A DNA stretch of 64,000 nucleotides from CAZUGA01 sp964619885 (GCA_964619885.1 CAZUGA010000014.1:33182-97181); one strand, 5' to 3'; counted from the first letter of the stretch, positions 42,873 to 51,795 are shown. Numbers and translations are program-made. The notes: generated by a model not told the origin, from the letters alone.

Positions 42873-43243
42873 AACGCGTGATACCCCTGCGCCAAATCCC
42901 ACGACTCTAATCTCAGTTTGTGCCGAAAATTAAATGATATAAGCGAATGTTATAAATTTTTCAAATTAGTAAAGTGAATATTTCACATCCAATCATTTGC
43001 GCTTTTGTTATATTGAACTACAGACAAGGGGGTACACGCAGAGTACTAAGTCGATGGGATCCCTTTAGAAATGAAGGAATCCCATGATACAAGGACGTAT
43101 CACTTCGATATCAATCAACGGACGCTTTGCCCCCGCAATTCATACCAGTCCGATCCGCCTTAATACGCCCGACCCATTATGTCGGGTAATCAATAAATTT
43201 TTATTTGTAAAAGGGTTCCTATTTTTTAAACTTAGACAACTTT
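42873..43243 (+). other. Gene-free region with a putative structured transcript
   Basis: 371 bp after the TPR gene and before the 3' end of the secreted-protein gene. On the plus strand TTATAT (43008-43013) could be a -10 box, followed by a GTAC/GTAC hairpin, a ribosome-site-sequestering hairpin (43054-43085), a short frame, and a hairpin CCCGAC/GTCGGG (43168-43186) with an AT-rich tail. This looks like a leader or a roughly 190-nt RNA. Confidence 0.4.
43026..43085 (+). promoter_or_regulatory. Candidate RNA switch: SD-sequestering hairpin with an alternative fold
   Basis: Arm 43054-43066 (starts ATGGGATCCC) pairs with 43073-43085 (GAAGGAATCCCAT) over about 12 pairs with one C-A mismatch and one G-U, burying both the ribosome site GAAGGA and the ATG at 43084. 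Alternatively AAGGG at 43026-43030 pairs with CCCTT at 43061-43065, which would free the site; that helix encloses a second small hairpin (GTAC 43032-43035 with 43043-43046, loop ACGCAGA). No known riboswitch consensus was recognised. Confidence 0.4.
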
Positions 43244-43275
43244 TTACATTTCCGTTTTTACCCGAAAGTCTATAG
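43084..43275 (+). CDS. Possible short leader peptide or non-genuine frame
   Basis: 63 codons from ATG 43084, with an excellent ribosome site (GAAGGA, 5-6 nt) inside a hairpin. The product begins MIQGRITSISINGRFAP and ends in a hydrophobic, Phe-rich run. It has no recognised family and its 3' part overlaps the opposite-strand secreted-protein gene by 32 bp, and the hairpin 43168-43186 lies within it. More likely a leader peptide or chance frame than a conventional gene. Confidence 0.25.
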   Translation: MIQGRITSISINGRFAPAIHTSPIRLNTPDPLCRVINKFLFVKGFLFFKLRQLFTFPFLPESL

Positions 43276-43687
43276 AGCCGAAACAAAAGATCGGATTGAT
43301 TTCTCGGTTATTTTTATAAAATGGGCCTGTCGTGTTCTCGATCGCAATCGAATATTTTCCAAATTCGGTTCCAGCCGGAAGATTTATAGTCACGCTATCC
43401 ATTGCATTATTTTTAACCGCCTGTACTACATCAACGGGTGTTGTATCCTTACCCAAATAAACATTCGGTTGGCCACCAAAGTTCATACCCTCGATAATAA
43501 CTTGCCTGGGCTGACCGCCACTCGGTGGGGTTCCACCCGATATCCAAGATCCAACAATTTTAGATTTAGTGATCATACATTGAAACTGGCCATCCTCCCC
43601 GCTTTCTTCAGCGACGGCCACAATACTCACACATCCGATCAAGATTACAACCCAATGTATCAAATGTACCTTTCTGAAACGTCCCAT
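43244..43687 (-). CDS. Small secreted protein with an IPT/TIG-like segment
   Basis: 147 aa from ATG 43687, chosen because AAGGAG lies 7 nt upstream and because it starts a signal peptide (FRKVHLIHWVVILIGCVSIVAVA|EES). The mature part has GGQPRQVIIEGMNFGGQPNVYLG, in the pattern of IPT/TIG immunoglobulin-like domains of surface proteins, and two Cys (QCMIT and IFCFG). No catalytic motif. Single gene, possibly surface-exposed or periplasmic. Family unknown. Confidence 0.7.
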   Translation of the reverse strand: MGRFRKVHLIHWVVILIGCVSIVAVAEESGEDGQFQCMITKSKIVGSWISGGTPPSGGQPRQVIIEGMNFGGQPNVYLGKDTTPVDVVQAVKNNAMDSVTINLPAGTEFGKYSIAIENTTGPFYKNNREINPIFCFGSIDFRVKTEM

Positions 43688-44033
43688 GTGTTTCTCCTTA
43701 ATTTGGTTATTTAATCGATCTCGGCCCAATCACAACGAATTGTACTCCGCCTCGATTAATCGTCAATTCACGCATTGGATAGCCCAGGATTTCCTGTGTC
43801 GATTGGGTGTTCAGGTTTTCCGAACAGGCGCCCCTACAAACCGAACTATCCAAATACAGCAAATCCCAACCATTATCATGCGGTATACTGAGTAATATTG
43901 ATAATGATCGCCGATTTGGTATTTTACACTGGCTCTGGGAACGCCTTTGATTTCTACCCGCTGTCAATTTACAAATAAGCAGCCAATTTAACTATATAAT
44001 TTTTCTAAAAAATAAAGATTAGCAGGCCAAACC
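43688..44033. other. Divergent control region
   Basis: 346 bp between the secreted-protein gene and the DedA gene. TATAAT (43995-44000) is a perfect -10 for the DedA gene but has no -35 at the right distance (TTTACA is 21 bp away). A minus-strand frame 43707-43967 overlaps it without family resemblance. Nothing else recognisable. Confidence 0.45.
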
Positions 44034-44633
44034 TTGGAAGACCTTATACTATTAATACAAGAAAACATTCAGTATGCTCCGTTAATCATTTTTGGCGCAC
44101 TGCTACTCGCCGGATTCAATATTCCTGTTTCCGAAGACGCGATGTTGTTTATCTCCGCGGTACTCGCCAGCAAGAACGTAGAACACCTACCGCAACTTTT
44201 TATCGCAGTATATATGGGCGCTTATCTATCTGACCTCATTTGCTACTCGCTCGGACGAATATTTGGACCGAAGTTATTTGAAATCAAATTTTTTGCCAAT
44301 ATGGTTCCACCGGAACGTATAGAAAAAATTCATACCTTCTATGAAAAGTACGGAATTGTCACGTTGATCCTGGGACGGTTCATACCATTCGGTGTACGTA
44401 ATGGGCTATTTCTTACCGCAGGTCTTGGACAGATGAACTTCTTAAAATTCTCTCTTTCGGACCTTCTCGCCTGCACTATATCAACTATCTTCTTTTTCAC
44501 ATTGTATTTCCATTACGGATCCACCGTTATCGAGTATGTAAAAGAAGGGAATATGGTCATCTTTTCGATCGCCGCGATCGCTGCTATTGTTTATTGGATT
44601 AGCAAACGGCGGGGTAGTAACGTCACAGAATAA
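44034..44633 (+). CDS. DedA/VTT-family membrane protein
   Basis: 199 aa with TTG start at 44034 and AGG about 8 nt upstream. The DedA/VTT core is seen: AGFNIPVSEDAMLFISAVLAS (re-entrant loop with Glu-Asp), GAYLSDLICYSLGRIFGPKLF (conserved Asp and Gly-Arg) and LILGRFIPFGVRNGLFLTAGLGQM, with Arg residues in FxxRF-x-P-x-x-R order. DedA proteins are lipid scramblases or flippases of the inner membrane, several linked to undecaprenyl phosphate or phosphatidylethanolamine transport. Convergent with the protease gene; specific lipid unknown. Confidence 0.9.
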   Translation: MEDLILLIQENIQYAPLIIFGALLLAGFNIPVSEDAMLFISAVLASKNVEHLPQLFIAVYMGAYLSDLICYSLGRIFGPKLFEIKFFANMVPPERIEKIHTFYEKYGIVTLILGRFIPFGVRNGLFLTAGLGQMNFLKFSLSDLLACTISTIFFFTLYFHYGSTVIEYVKEGNMVIFSIAAIAAIVYWISKRRGSNVTE

Positions 44634-44660
44634 TAGTTTTTGCAACTATCCATCGACACG

Positions 44661-45356
44661 CTAGTCTGCTTTGATCAAAGTTATAGTTTGGCGCTTATCG
44701 TCCAGCGTAAACCGATACCTTTTCAATACGTTCATTCCCAACAATTTCGCACCACCCAGTTGTGAATCTTCGATGAATGCCACTTCGATATTTGAGATTG
44801 TTTCATTCCCAATCCTAAGCTCCGACAAGCGGCCAATCAATGCATCGATTACTCCGTTTGCGGTTTGCAGTGTATTCATGGTGGTTGCGTCCTCACGCAA
44901 GCCCAAAGATTCCATCATACTTCGAGGCAACACGATATAGTCCGCACCGGTATCTACAACCAACGACACTTCCTGAAAATAGCCGTTTACGCCAGTAATC
45001 ACTGCTTGAATCACGTGATTTTTCCCATGCCGCCGGGTATGCAATACAGTCCGGCGTGGGCCATGACGTTTGCGACCAACAATAATAATACGCTCAATCG
45101 CCTGCCCGGGGGTTTGAACAATCGTATAATTAAAATCAGAAAGGAGCTGAGTCACTTTTTGCGGCAATCGACCATAAACCTTTTTGGGTGGAAACTTTTC
45201 CGCCAGCTCCAGTCTTTTAATTTCAATTCCGGCAGCACCAGCCAATTCCGCCAATTGATCAGCCAGATTGTCGTATTCAACCGATGCCAAAGACTGGGCC
45301 CTTAACGTTGACGTGAATGACGACATAATTAGTGCAAACATCAACACCTTCATCAT
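44661..45356 (-). CDS. Secreted retropepsin-like aspartic protease
   Basis: 231 aa from ATG 45356; the frame is open to a GTG at 45479, but the ATG starts a signal peptide (MMKVLMFALIMSSFTSTLRA). C-terminal clan AA domain (about residues 125-228): VSLVVDTGADYIVLPRSMM holds the catalytic DTG, and LGMNVLKRYRFTLDDKRQTITLI the second loop. The N-terminal part contains VTQLLSDFNYTIVQTPGQAIERIIIVG, a short domain like that of secretin-linked proteins. Periplasmic retropepsin-like protease, similar to TIGR02281-type families. Substrate unknown. Confidence 0.86.
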   Translation of the reverse strand: MMKVLMFALIMSSFTSTLRAQSLASVEYDNLADQLAELAGAAGIEIKRLELAEKFPPKKVYGRLPQKVTQLLSDFNYTIVQTPGQAIERIIIVGRKRHGPRRTVLHTRRHGKNHVIQAVITGVNGYFQEVSLVVDTGADYIVLPRSMMESLGLREDATTMNTLQTANGVIDALIGRLSELRIGNETISNIEVAFIEDSQLGGAKLLGMNVLKRYRFTLDDKRQTITLIKAD

Positions 45357-45529
45357 AACGCCTAAGCGCCCCCAATGATTCGTCGCGTCACAATCAAATG
45401 GTTTAGTCGAATTCAATTTAGTACCAGGATTTCGTTTGGACAACGTTGATGCTTCTATGGCATCACGTACCTTCAACACCTATAATGCTCAAACTTTTTG
45501 CACTCTTGTAACAATGCAAGGAATTTTTC

Positions 45530-47113
45530 TTGGATAAAGTTTTTGAATACCGCCTCAACCAACTGGTAACCAATGGACTAGAACACTCAATCAGGCAGGG
45601 ACTTAAAGGATTAGAAAAAGAAAGCTTGCGTATCACGCGGGACGGTAAAATATCCCAATCGCCACATCCCGCTAAACTAGGTTCAGCATTAACCCATCCT
45701 TACATCACCACCGATTATTCGGAAGCCTTGCTGGAATTTATTACCCCACCTTTTAACAAAACCAACAATACTTTAATCTTTTTAAAAGATATCCACCAAT
45801 TTGTCTACGACAACCTAGATGACGAATTGTTGCTAGCGACCAGCATGCCATGCGCAATTTCTGGCGATGAAAGTGTCCCAATTGCGGAATATGGCAGTTC
45901 CAATATCGGTAAAATGAAACATATATACAGGCGAGGATTAGGCTATCGGTATGGTCGTACGATGCAAACCATTGCAGGAATCCATTTCAATTATTCATTG
46001 CCCGTAGATTTTTGGCCATTGTTCCAAAACATTGAAAAAAACAATCAGACGCTAGACGATTTTGTCGGCGATGCTTATTTCGCAATGATTCGAAATGTTC
46101 ATCGCATCGGCTGGATTCTGCTTTACTTGTTTGGAGCCTCTCCGGCAATATGCAAATCATTTATCAGAGACCGACGAGAATCCTGTCAAGATTTCCAGGA
46201 ATTTGATCCTTACACTTGGTATACGCCATTTGCTACGTCGTTACGAATGAGTGATATTGGCTACAAAAATAATAACCAAGCACACTTACATATTTCCTAC
46301 GATAATGTAAATAGTTATGTACAAAGCCTTACCGACGCTATCGAAACATCATTCCCTGAATATCAAGCAATTGGCATCAAATCAAATGGTGAATATAGAC
46401 AATTAAACGACAGCATTTTACAAATCGAAAACGAATACTACAGCAATATTCGGCCCAAACAAATCGCTCAATCTGGCGAGAAACCGACACTCGCGTTAAA
46501 ACGGCGCGGGGTCAAATATATAGAAATTCGATCACTCGATATAGATATTTTTCACGACATAGGAGTCTCCGCAGATAAACTGCATTTCATTGAGGCCTTG
46601 ATGATTAGCTGCCTTTTTCACGAAAGCCCTAACATCGATCCCGCAGAAAACAGAGTGCTTAACGAAAATTTCTTGAATGTCGCCTATCGAGGTCGTGATC
46701 CTGGATTGAAATTATTTTGTGCCAGCCAACAAAAAACAGAAACTGTTCACGCGGCGGCACTAAGCTTTTGCGATTCGATGCAACCAATATGCAATATTCT
46801 GGACGGTCGGGACGATAGCAAACCCTATTCTGCTGCCTTGGCAGCACAGGTCGAAGCTATAGAAAACCCCGATCAAACACCGTCAGCCAAAATTCTTAGT
46901 GAGATGAAACAAACAGGCGAACCGTTTGCGCGCTACGCTCAGCGTATTTCTGAAGAACATGAAAAAAATTTTCGAGCACGCCGACTAAACCCTAACCGAA
47001 CCGCAGAATTTGACCAAATTGCAGTTGAATCGATTCGCGAGCAAAAAATGATCGAAAATCAGGATCTCGTCTCATTTGACAAATTTTTAAAACGATATTT
47101 CGAACAACATTAA
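45530..47113 (+). CDS. gshA: Glutamate-cysteine ligase
   Basis: 527 aa with TTG start at 45530 and AAGGA at good spacing. First step of glutathione synthesis. The proteobacterial GshA type is seen in QGLKGLEKESLRITRDG, TDYSEALLEFITPP, RRGLGYRYGRTMQTIAGIHFNYSLP and KRRGVKYIEIRSLDIDIF, residues that bind ATP, metal and substrates. Length normal (about 520). It starts the run of sulfur genes gshA-cysH. Confidence 0.97.
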   Translation: MDKVFEYRLNQLVTNGLEHSIRQGLKGLEKESLRITRDGKISQSPHPAKLGSALTHPYITTDYSEALLEFITPPFNKTNNTLIFLKDIHQFVYDNLDDELLLATSMPCAISGDESVPIAEYGSSNIGKMKHIYRRGLGYRYGRTMQTIAGIHFNYSLPVDFWPLFQNIEKNNQTLDDFVGDAYFAMIRNVHRIGWILLYLFGASPAICKSFIRDRRESCQDFQEFDPYTWYTPFATSLRMSDIGYKNNNQAHLHISYDNVNSYVQSLTDAIETSFPEYQAIGIKSNGEYRQLNDSILQIENEYYSNIRPKQIAQSGEKPTLALKRRGVKYIEIRSLDIDIFHDIGVSADKLHFIEALMISCLFHESPNIDPAENRVLNENFLNVAYRGRDPGLKLFCASQQKTETVHAAALSFCDSMQPICNILDGRDDSKPYSAALAAQVEAIENPDQTPSAKILSEMKQTGEPFARYAQRISEEHEKNFRARRLNPNRTAEFDQIAVESIREQKMIENQDLVSFDKFLKRYFEQH

Positions 47114-47177
47114 ACTTCCAAGCCCTTCTACCGTCAAATTGACTCCGTATTAGATACGTACAAATACAGCGCAAATA

Positions 47178-47903
47178 ATGCCTACGCACACCAACATCGA
47201 ACAATTTCAATCGGAACTCGCTGGTAAAAATCCCCGCGTCATCCTAAAATCAGCGCTCTCGCAATTTTCCAATATCGCAATATCATTTAGCGGTGCCGAA
47301 GACGTAGTAATAATTGATATGGCGGTAAATATAAAACCGGATATTAATGTTTTCACGCTGGATACTGGCCGCTTACACCCAGAAACTTACCGCTTTATAG
47401 AACGTGTCCGGAAACATTACAAACTGAAAATTGATATACAGCACCCAAACAACGAATCATTGAATATCCTGGTTCGTGACAAGGGTTTGTTCAGCTTCTA
47501 CGAGGATGGGCATACAGAATGCTGCAACATTCGCAAAGTCGAACCCCTGAGCCGTAAAGCAGGCACGTTGGATGCTTGGATTACCGGACAACGCAAGGAT
47601 CAAAATTCCGCAACACGACAAGACCTAGTTGAAATTGAGATCGACCGAACATTTTCCACTGCGGAACATCGCATAATTAAATTCAATCCATTAACGAATT
47701 GGACCTCAAAACAGGTATGGGACTATATAGAAGCTTACGATGTGCCTTACAATGAGTTACATAAACGCGGATTTCAAAGCATCGGCTGCGAACCCTGTAC
47801 ACGACCAACACTGCCCAACCAACCAGAACGCGAGGGACGCTGGTGGTGGGAAGATTCAGCTAAAAAAGAATGCGGTTTGCACGCGGCTAATCTCAATCAG
47901 TAA
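47178..47903 (+). CDS. cysH: Assimilatory APS reductase (CysH), thioredoxin-dependent
   Basis: 241 aa, ATG 47178. Reduces adenylyl sulfate to sulfite. The fold shows ISFSGAEDVVIIDMA (PP-loop) and HTECCNIRKVEPL. The paired Cys in ECCNIRK and the CxxC in GCEPCTRP are the four ligands of the [4Fe-4S] cluster of APS-type enzymes; PAPS reductases (enteric CysH) lack the CC and CxxC pairs. The nucleophilic C-terminal Cys is in KKECGLH. 64 bp after gshA. APS rather than PAPS is inferred from these cysteines. Confidence 0.95.
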   Translation: MPTHTNIEQFQSELAGKNPRVILKSALSQFSNIAISFSGAEDVVIIDMAVNIKPDINVFTLDTGRLHPETYRFIERVRKHYKLKIDIQHPNNESLNILVRDKGLFSFYEDGHTECCNIRKVEPLSRKAGTLDAWITGQRKDQNSATRQDLVEIEIDRTFSTAEHRIIKFNPLTNWTSKQVWDYIEAYDVPYNELHKRGFQSIGCEPCTRPTLPNQPEREGRWWWEDSAKKECGLHAANLNQ

Positions 47904-47988
47904 TTGATTTTAAGACCAACCGGTTAAAACCATTCGTAACGTATCAAAGTTGATCCGGCCTTGAGGAGCTTTGGTTTTAATTCCGTAG

Positions 47989-48963
47989 TCAAACGAGTGG
48001 GACATCAAAACTCTGAAAAATCTGTCCAATTTCCTTTTTGTCGCCGCACCCCATCGCTTTATCAATGATTCCCCTCGATAGGTGCGGTGCGAACAGCTCT
48101 ATAAATTCGTAAATATAGCCGCGCAGGTACTTATCTTTACGTAAACCAATCTGCGTTACGCTGTTACCAAATAAATGGCTGGCATCTAACGCCACCAAAT
48201 CTTTATCCTGTTCCGGGTTGTACGCCATTTTGGCAATAATTCCAATTCCTAAGCCCAAACGCACATAAGTTTTTATCACATCCGCATCTACTGCGGTCAA
48301 TACAACCTGAGGCCGTAAATCTACCGCATCAAACGCCTCATCTAAGCGTGATCGGCCAGTAAATCCGAATACGTAAGTAACAATCGGATATTTTGCTATT
48401 TCATGGAGGGTCGGTGTAGGTGTTGCGACCAACGGATGATCTTTTTTTACCAATATACATCTATTCCACTGGTAACATGGAAGCATCACCAAGTTTTCGT
48501 ATAACTCCAACGCTTCAGTGGCAATCGCTATATCGACTATACCCCGAGAGGCCATATCTGAAATCTGATTCGGCGTACCTTGATGTATATTAAGACTAAC
48601 CCCAGGGTAACGCTTGATAAAAGTCTCGACCGCCCTCGGTAAAGCATAGCGTGCTTGCGTGTGTGTTGTAGCAATTGATAGAGTACCTTTCTTGTTATCA
48701 CAGTATTCCTGTGCAACGTTTTTAATCGTTTCGACTTTCTCCAATATTTCACCAGCCATTGCGACTATATCCTGTCCGGCTGCTGTCATCCCGGTAAGAT
48801 GTTTACCGTTTCTGGCAAAAACAGGTAAACCCAGTTCATCTTCCAACAAACGTATTTGCTTGCTAATTCCAGGTTGAGAGGTATACAGACTCTCTGCCGT
48901 CGCCGATACGTTCATACCATGTTGGGAAACCTCCCAGATATATCTAAGTTGTTGTAGCTTCAT
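47989..48963 (-). CDS. cysB: LysR-type regulator CysB
   Basis: 324 aa, ATG 48963. N-terminal helix-turn-helix MNVSATAESLYTSQPGISKQIRLLEDELG and effector domain with IATTHTQARYALP and IVTYVFGFTGRSRL, residues that bind acetylserine or sulfate in CysB. It activates cysteine genes under sulfur limitation. Convergent with cysH and divergent from the TauE/SafE gene. The AT-rich 107 bp between them (48964-49070) may hold its own or the exporter's operator, but I cannot fix a site. Confidence 0.94.
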   Translation of the reverse strand: MKLQQLRYIWEVSQHGMNVSATAESLYTSQPGISKQIRLLEDELGLPVFARNGKHLTGMTAAGQDIVAMAGEILEKVETIKNVAQEYCDNKKGTLSIATTHTQARYALPRAVETFIKRYPGVSLNIHQGTPNQISDMASRGIVDIAIATEALELYENLVMLPCYQWNRCILVKKDHPLVATPTPTLHEIAKYPIVTYVFGFTGRSRLDEAFDAVDLRPQVVLTAVDADVIKTYVRLGLGIGIIAKMAYNPEQDKDLVALDASHLFGNSVTQIGLRKDKYLRGYIYEFIELFAPHLSRGIIDKAMGCGDKKEIGQIFQSFDVPLV

Positions 48964-49070
48964 TATTACTATTTCTCATATCTGTAGATTATTATATTCC
49001 TTTTAATTATATTAGAGGATCTGTACATTGCAACACCTATGACGATAATAAAAGCATAATCCACCGTTCT

Positions 49071-49859
49071 ATGGATTTCTTCTATGTATTATCCGGCGGA
49101 ATTGTCGGTTTCATAATTGGCCTGACCGGCGTAGGAGGAGGCTCGCTAATGACGCCAATTTTGGTCATGGGATTCGGTATTAATCCTGCTATCGCAGTCG
49201 GTACGGATCTCCTATACGCTGCTATCACCAAAGCGGGTGGCGTTTTTTTCCACCAACGACAAGGCACCGTAGATTGGAAGATTGCAAAACTCCTAGCCAG
49301 TGGAAGTATTCCTGCCTCAATCGCTACGATTGTTTTATTAGATCAATTCAAAAACTTAGGAATCAACTACGAACGCTTGATGATGCTGACGTTGAGCATG
49401 ATGTTAATCTTGACATCAATCGTAGTATTCATGAAAGATAAATTATTGACTCAGATACGAAGATCCCTTGGCCAACATGGGGCGCTCCACGATAGGCTTT
49501 TGCGTTCCCGTTCCTACATTACCTTTTTAGCGGGCATCATGCTTGGCATTCTTGTCACTATTTCTTCTGTAGGCGCCGGCGCAATAGGATCTGCGATTTT
49601 ATTTCTGCTTTATCCCAGAAAGCCCGCCGTAGCAATAGTTGGAACCGATTTAGCCCATGCAGTGCCGTTGACAGCGGTCGCCGGTTTTGGACATTATCAT
49701 GTTGGAAGCGTCGATCTTAACCTGTTGATAGGGCTGCTTTTAGGGGGACTACCTGCGATCTATTTTGGTAGTCTAGTCGGCAAAAGAATGCCCGATAAAA
49801 TGCTCCGCCCGGTCGTCGCATGCATTTTAATGTCTTTAGGTTTAGGTCTAGCCGTATAA
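49071..49859 (+). CDS. TauE/SafE family exporter (probable sulfite or organosulfonate exporter)
   Basis: 262 aa, ATG 49071. Eight or so hydrophobic segments, with the family motifs GFIIGLTGVGGGSLMTPIL near the N-terminus and VTISSVGAGAIGSAILFLLYP in the second half, the inverted repeat of TauE/SafE proteins. Position beside cysB and near cysH supports a sulfur substrate; the actual compound is not shown by sequence. Confidence 0.9.
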   Translation: MDFFYVLSGGIVGFIIGLTGVGGGSLMTPILVMGFGINPAIAVGTDLLYAAITKAGGVFFHQRQGTVDWKIAKLLASGSIPASIATIVLLDQFKNLGINYERLMMLTLSMMLILTSIVVFMKDKLLTQIRRSLGQHGALHDRLLRSRSYITFLAGIMLGILVTISSVGAGAIGSAILFLLYPRKPAVAIVGTDLAHAVPLTAVAGFGHYHVGSVDLNLLIGLLLGGLPAIYFGSLVGKRMPDKMLRPVVACILMSLGLGLAV

Positions 49860-50004
49860 ATCAAAAACGTATATTAAAAAGATGCCTAGGTGATTGAATG
49901 TGCATCGATTAATGTGCACAATGTGCGCTTAGAGAAATTGGCTGATAATTAACGCGGCCATAGAAGCCCGACGCAATAATTTTAAATGAATTAGGAATAA
50001 AATA

Positions 50005-50328
50005 ATGACCTTCGTCGTAACCGAAAACTGTATCAAATGTAAATTTACCGATTGCGTAGACGTATGCCCGGTAGATTGCTTCCATGAAGGCCCTAATTTT
50101 CTGGTTATAGATCCTGAAGAATGCATAGACTGCACCTTGTGCGAACCCGAATGTCCAGCTGAAGCCATCCATGCCGAAGATGAATTGCCCGAGGGACAAG
50201 AAAAATTCACAGAATTAAACGCTGAACTTTCACAAGTTTGGCCGACAATAACCGAGGTACAGACACCATCTGATGATGCAGAAGAATGGAACGGTAAAAC
50301 GGGAAAATTAGATTTACTGGAGCGATAA
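50005..50328 (+). CDS. fdxA: 7Fe ferredoxin (3Fe-4S/4Fe-4S)
   Basis: 107 aa, ATG 50005 with AGGA 9 nt upstream. The cluster-binding Cys pattern is TENCIKCKFTDCVDVCPVDCF and ECIDCTLCEPECPAEAI, matching the FdxA family with one [3Fe-4S] and one [4Fe-4S] cluster and the FdxA-type C-terminal extension. Electron carrier in the cytoplasm. Followed by the strong bidirectional terminator. Confidence 0.96.
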   Translation: MTFVVTENCIKCKFTDCVDVCPVDCFHEGPNFLVIDPEECIDCTLCEPECPAEAIHAEDELPEGQEKFTELNAELSQVWPTITEVQTPSDDAEEWNGKTGKLDLLER

Positions 50329-50335
50329 GCAGCAT

Positions 50336-50363
50336 AAAAAAGCCGGGCGAGCCCGGCTTTTTT
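50336..50363. terminator. Bidirectional intrinsic terminator of fdxA and rplQ
   Basis: Perfect GCCGGGC / GCCCGGC stem (50342-50348 with 50351-50357), dinucleotide GA apex, flanked by six A (50336-50341) and six T (50358-50363). The A/T flanks make it functional on both strands, ending fdxA on plus and the alpha operon on minus. Confidence 0.95.
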
Positions 50364-50382
50364 AATTGAAAAATTCTAAACT

Positions 50383-50772
50383 CTATTCGTCATCTTCTAA
50401 TTCGTATTCTTCTTGTGGTCTATCCACCAATTCCACATATGCCATGGTTGCCGCATCCCCTGCACGCATGCCACTCTTCATTACCCGTAAATAACCCCCA
50501 GACCTTTCCTTGTATCGCGGCCCCAACTCGTTAAATAGCTTGGAGACAATCTCACGATCTCTTAGTCGAGCAAATGCCAACCGACGTTTTGAAACACTGT
50601 CCTCTTTCGCCAGAGTAATGAGCGGCTCAGCAAACCCTCTCAACTCCTTTGCTTTTGGTAAGGTCGTCTTGATCAGCTCATGACGGAACAATGACGCAGC
50701 CATGTTTCGAAAATCGGCTTTTCTATGACTGCTATTTCTATTTAATTGCCGACCAGATTTACGATGTCGCAT
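50383..50772 (-). CDS. rplQ: 50S ribosomal protein L17
   Basis: 129 aa, ATG 50772. N-terminal MRHRKSGRQLNRNSSHRKA and YKERSGGYLRVMKSGMRAGDAATMAYVELVDR are typical L17. Last gene of the alpha operon, ended by the terminator at 50336-50363. The acidic tail EEYELEDDE is slightly longer than in E. coli. Confidence 0.98.
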   Translation of the reverse strand: MRHRKSGRQLNRNSSHRKADFRNMAASLFRHELIKTTLPKAKELRGFAEPLITLAKEDSVSKRRLAFARLRDREIVSKLFNELGPRYKERSGGYLRVMKSGMRAGDAATMAYVELVDRPQEEYELEDDE

Positions 50773-50796
50773 TTATACAACCTTATATTCTTAAAA

Positions 50797-51795
50797 TTAT
50801 CCGTTAGCTTGACTTGGTTCAATCAAGTTTTCGGGCGGCCAATTTTCCAACCTCATCCCCAACGATAGGCCTTTAGAGGCCAACACGTCCTTAATTTCAG
50901 TCAACGATTTACGACCAAGATTGGGTGTTTTCAGGAGCTCGACCTCAGTCCGCTGGATCAAATCTCCTATATAAAAAATATTTTCGGCTTTCAAACAATT
51001 TGCAGAGCGTACGGTCAATTCAAGATCATCAACCGGCCGCAATAACACCGGATCAAATTCTGGTTCCTCGTCCTCATCCTCAGGTTCTTCAGTCCCCTCT
51101 AGATCAACAAATACAGTAAGATGGTCGTGCAAGATTCGTGCTGCGTAACGAACCGATTCTTCGGCATCCACAGTACCCTTGGTTTCCAGCTCAATGATTA
51201 AACGATCAAGATTAGTACTTTGTTCTACGCGGGCACTTTCAACGTTGTACGAGACTTTTAAAATTGGACTAAAGCTAGCATCAACACGTAATGCCCCTAT
51301 TGGACCATCCTCCGAGTTATCGACGCCTACGGTAGCCGGCCTGTATCCACGACCTTTCTCAATCTTGATCGACATGTTGAGTTCGCCAGATTGAGTTAAA
51401 TTGGCAAGAACTAAATCCGGATTGACGACTTCAACGTCGTGGCTTACTGTAATATCGGCGGCAGTTACAACGCCTGGTCCTTGCTTGCTTAGATTGAGAA
51501 TCGTTTCGTCATTCGAATGTAGAATCACGGCTAATTTCTTTAAATTAAGTAGAATATCGATTACGTCTTCTTGTACACCCTCAATGGTAGTGTACTCGTG
51601 AAGAACTCCCTCGATCTCGACTTGAGTTACTGCGCAACCTGGAATTGACGACAACAAAACACGTCGCAAGGCATTACCTAATGTATGCCCGAAACCGCGC
51701 TCCATTGGTTCGATGACGATACGCGTGTGGTTTTCCCCAATCGCCTGTACGTCAACAACCCTAGGTTTTAACAAACTTGTAGAAAAACTTTGCAT
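50797..51795 (-). CDS. rpoA: RNA polymerase subunit alpha
   Basis: 332 aa, ATG 51795. Dimerising N-terminal domain (FGHTLGNALRRVLLSSIPG) and the C-terminal domain with helix-hairpin (LELTVRSANCLKAENIFYIGDLI, NLGRKSLTEIKDVLASKG) that contacts upstream DNA and activators. 24 bp before rplQ. Normal length. Confidence 0.98.
   Translation of the reverse strand: MQSFSTSLLKPRVVDVQAIGENHTRIVIEPMERGFGHTLGNALRRVLLSSIPGCAVTQVEIEGVLHEYTTIEGVQEDVIDILLNLKKLAVILHSNDETILNLSKQGPGVVTAADITVSHDVEVVNPDLVLANLTQSGELNMSIKIEKGRGYRPATVGVDNSEDGPIGALRVDASFSPILKVSYNVESARVEQSTNLDRLIIELETKGTVDAEESVRYAARILHDHLTVFVDLEGTEEPEDEDEEPEFDPVLLRPVDDLELTVRSANCLKAENIFYIGDLIQRTEVELLKTPNLGRKSLTEIKDVLASKGLSLGMRLENWPPENLIEPSQANG

Noticed and set aside
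43026..43066. Resemblance of the ACGCAGA loop to GEMM c-di-GMP riboswitch sequence
   Set aside because: Only a few bases match and the paired helices of GEMM are absent; not enough for a class call.
43707..43967. 86-codon minus-strand frame upstream of the secreted-protein gene
   Set aside because: No domain, no ribosome site recognised and it would occupy the promoter region of the next gene.
47926..47982. 9-bp inverted repeat TTAAAACCA/TGGTTTTAA between cysH and cysB as terminator
   Set aside because: The loop is about 40 nt and no U-tract lies close to the stem; weak.
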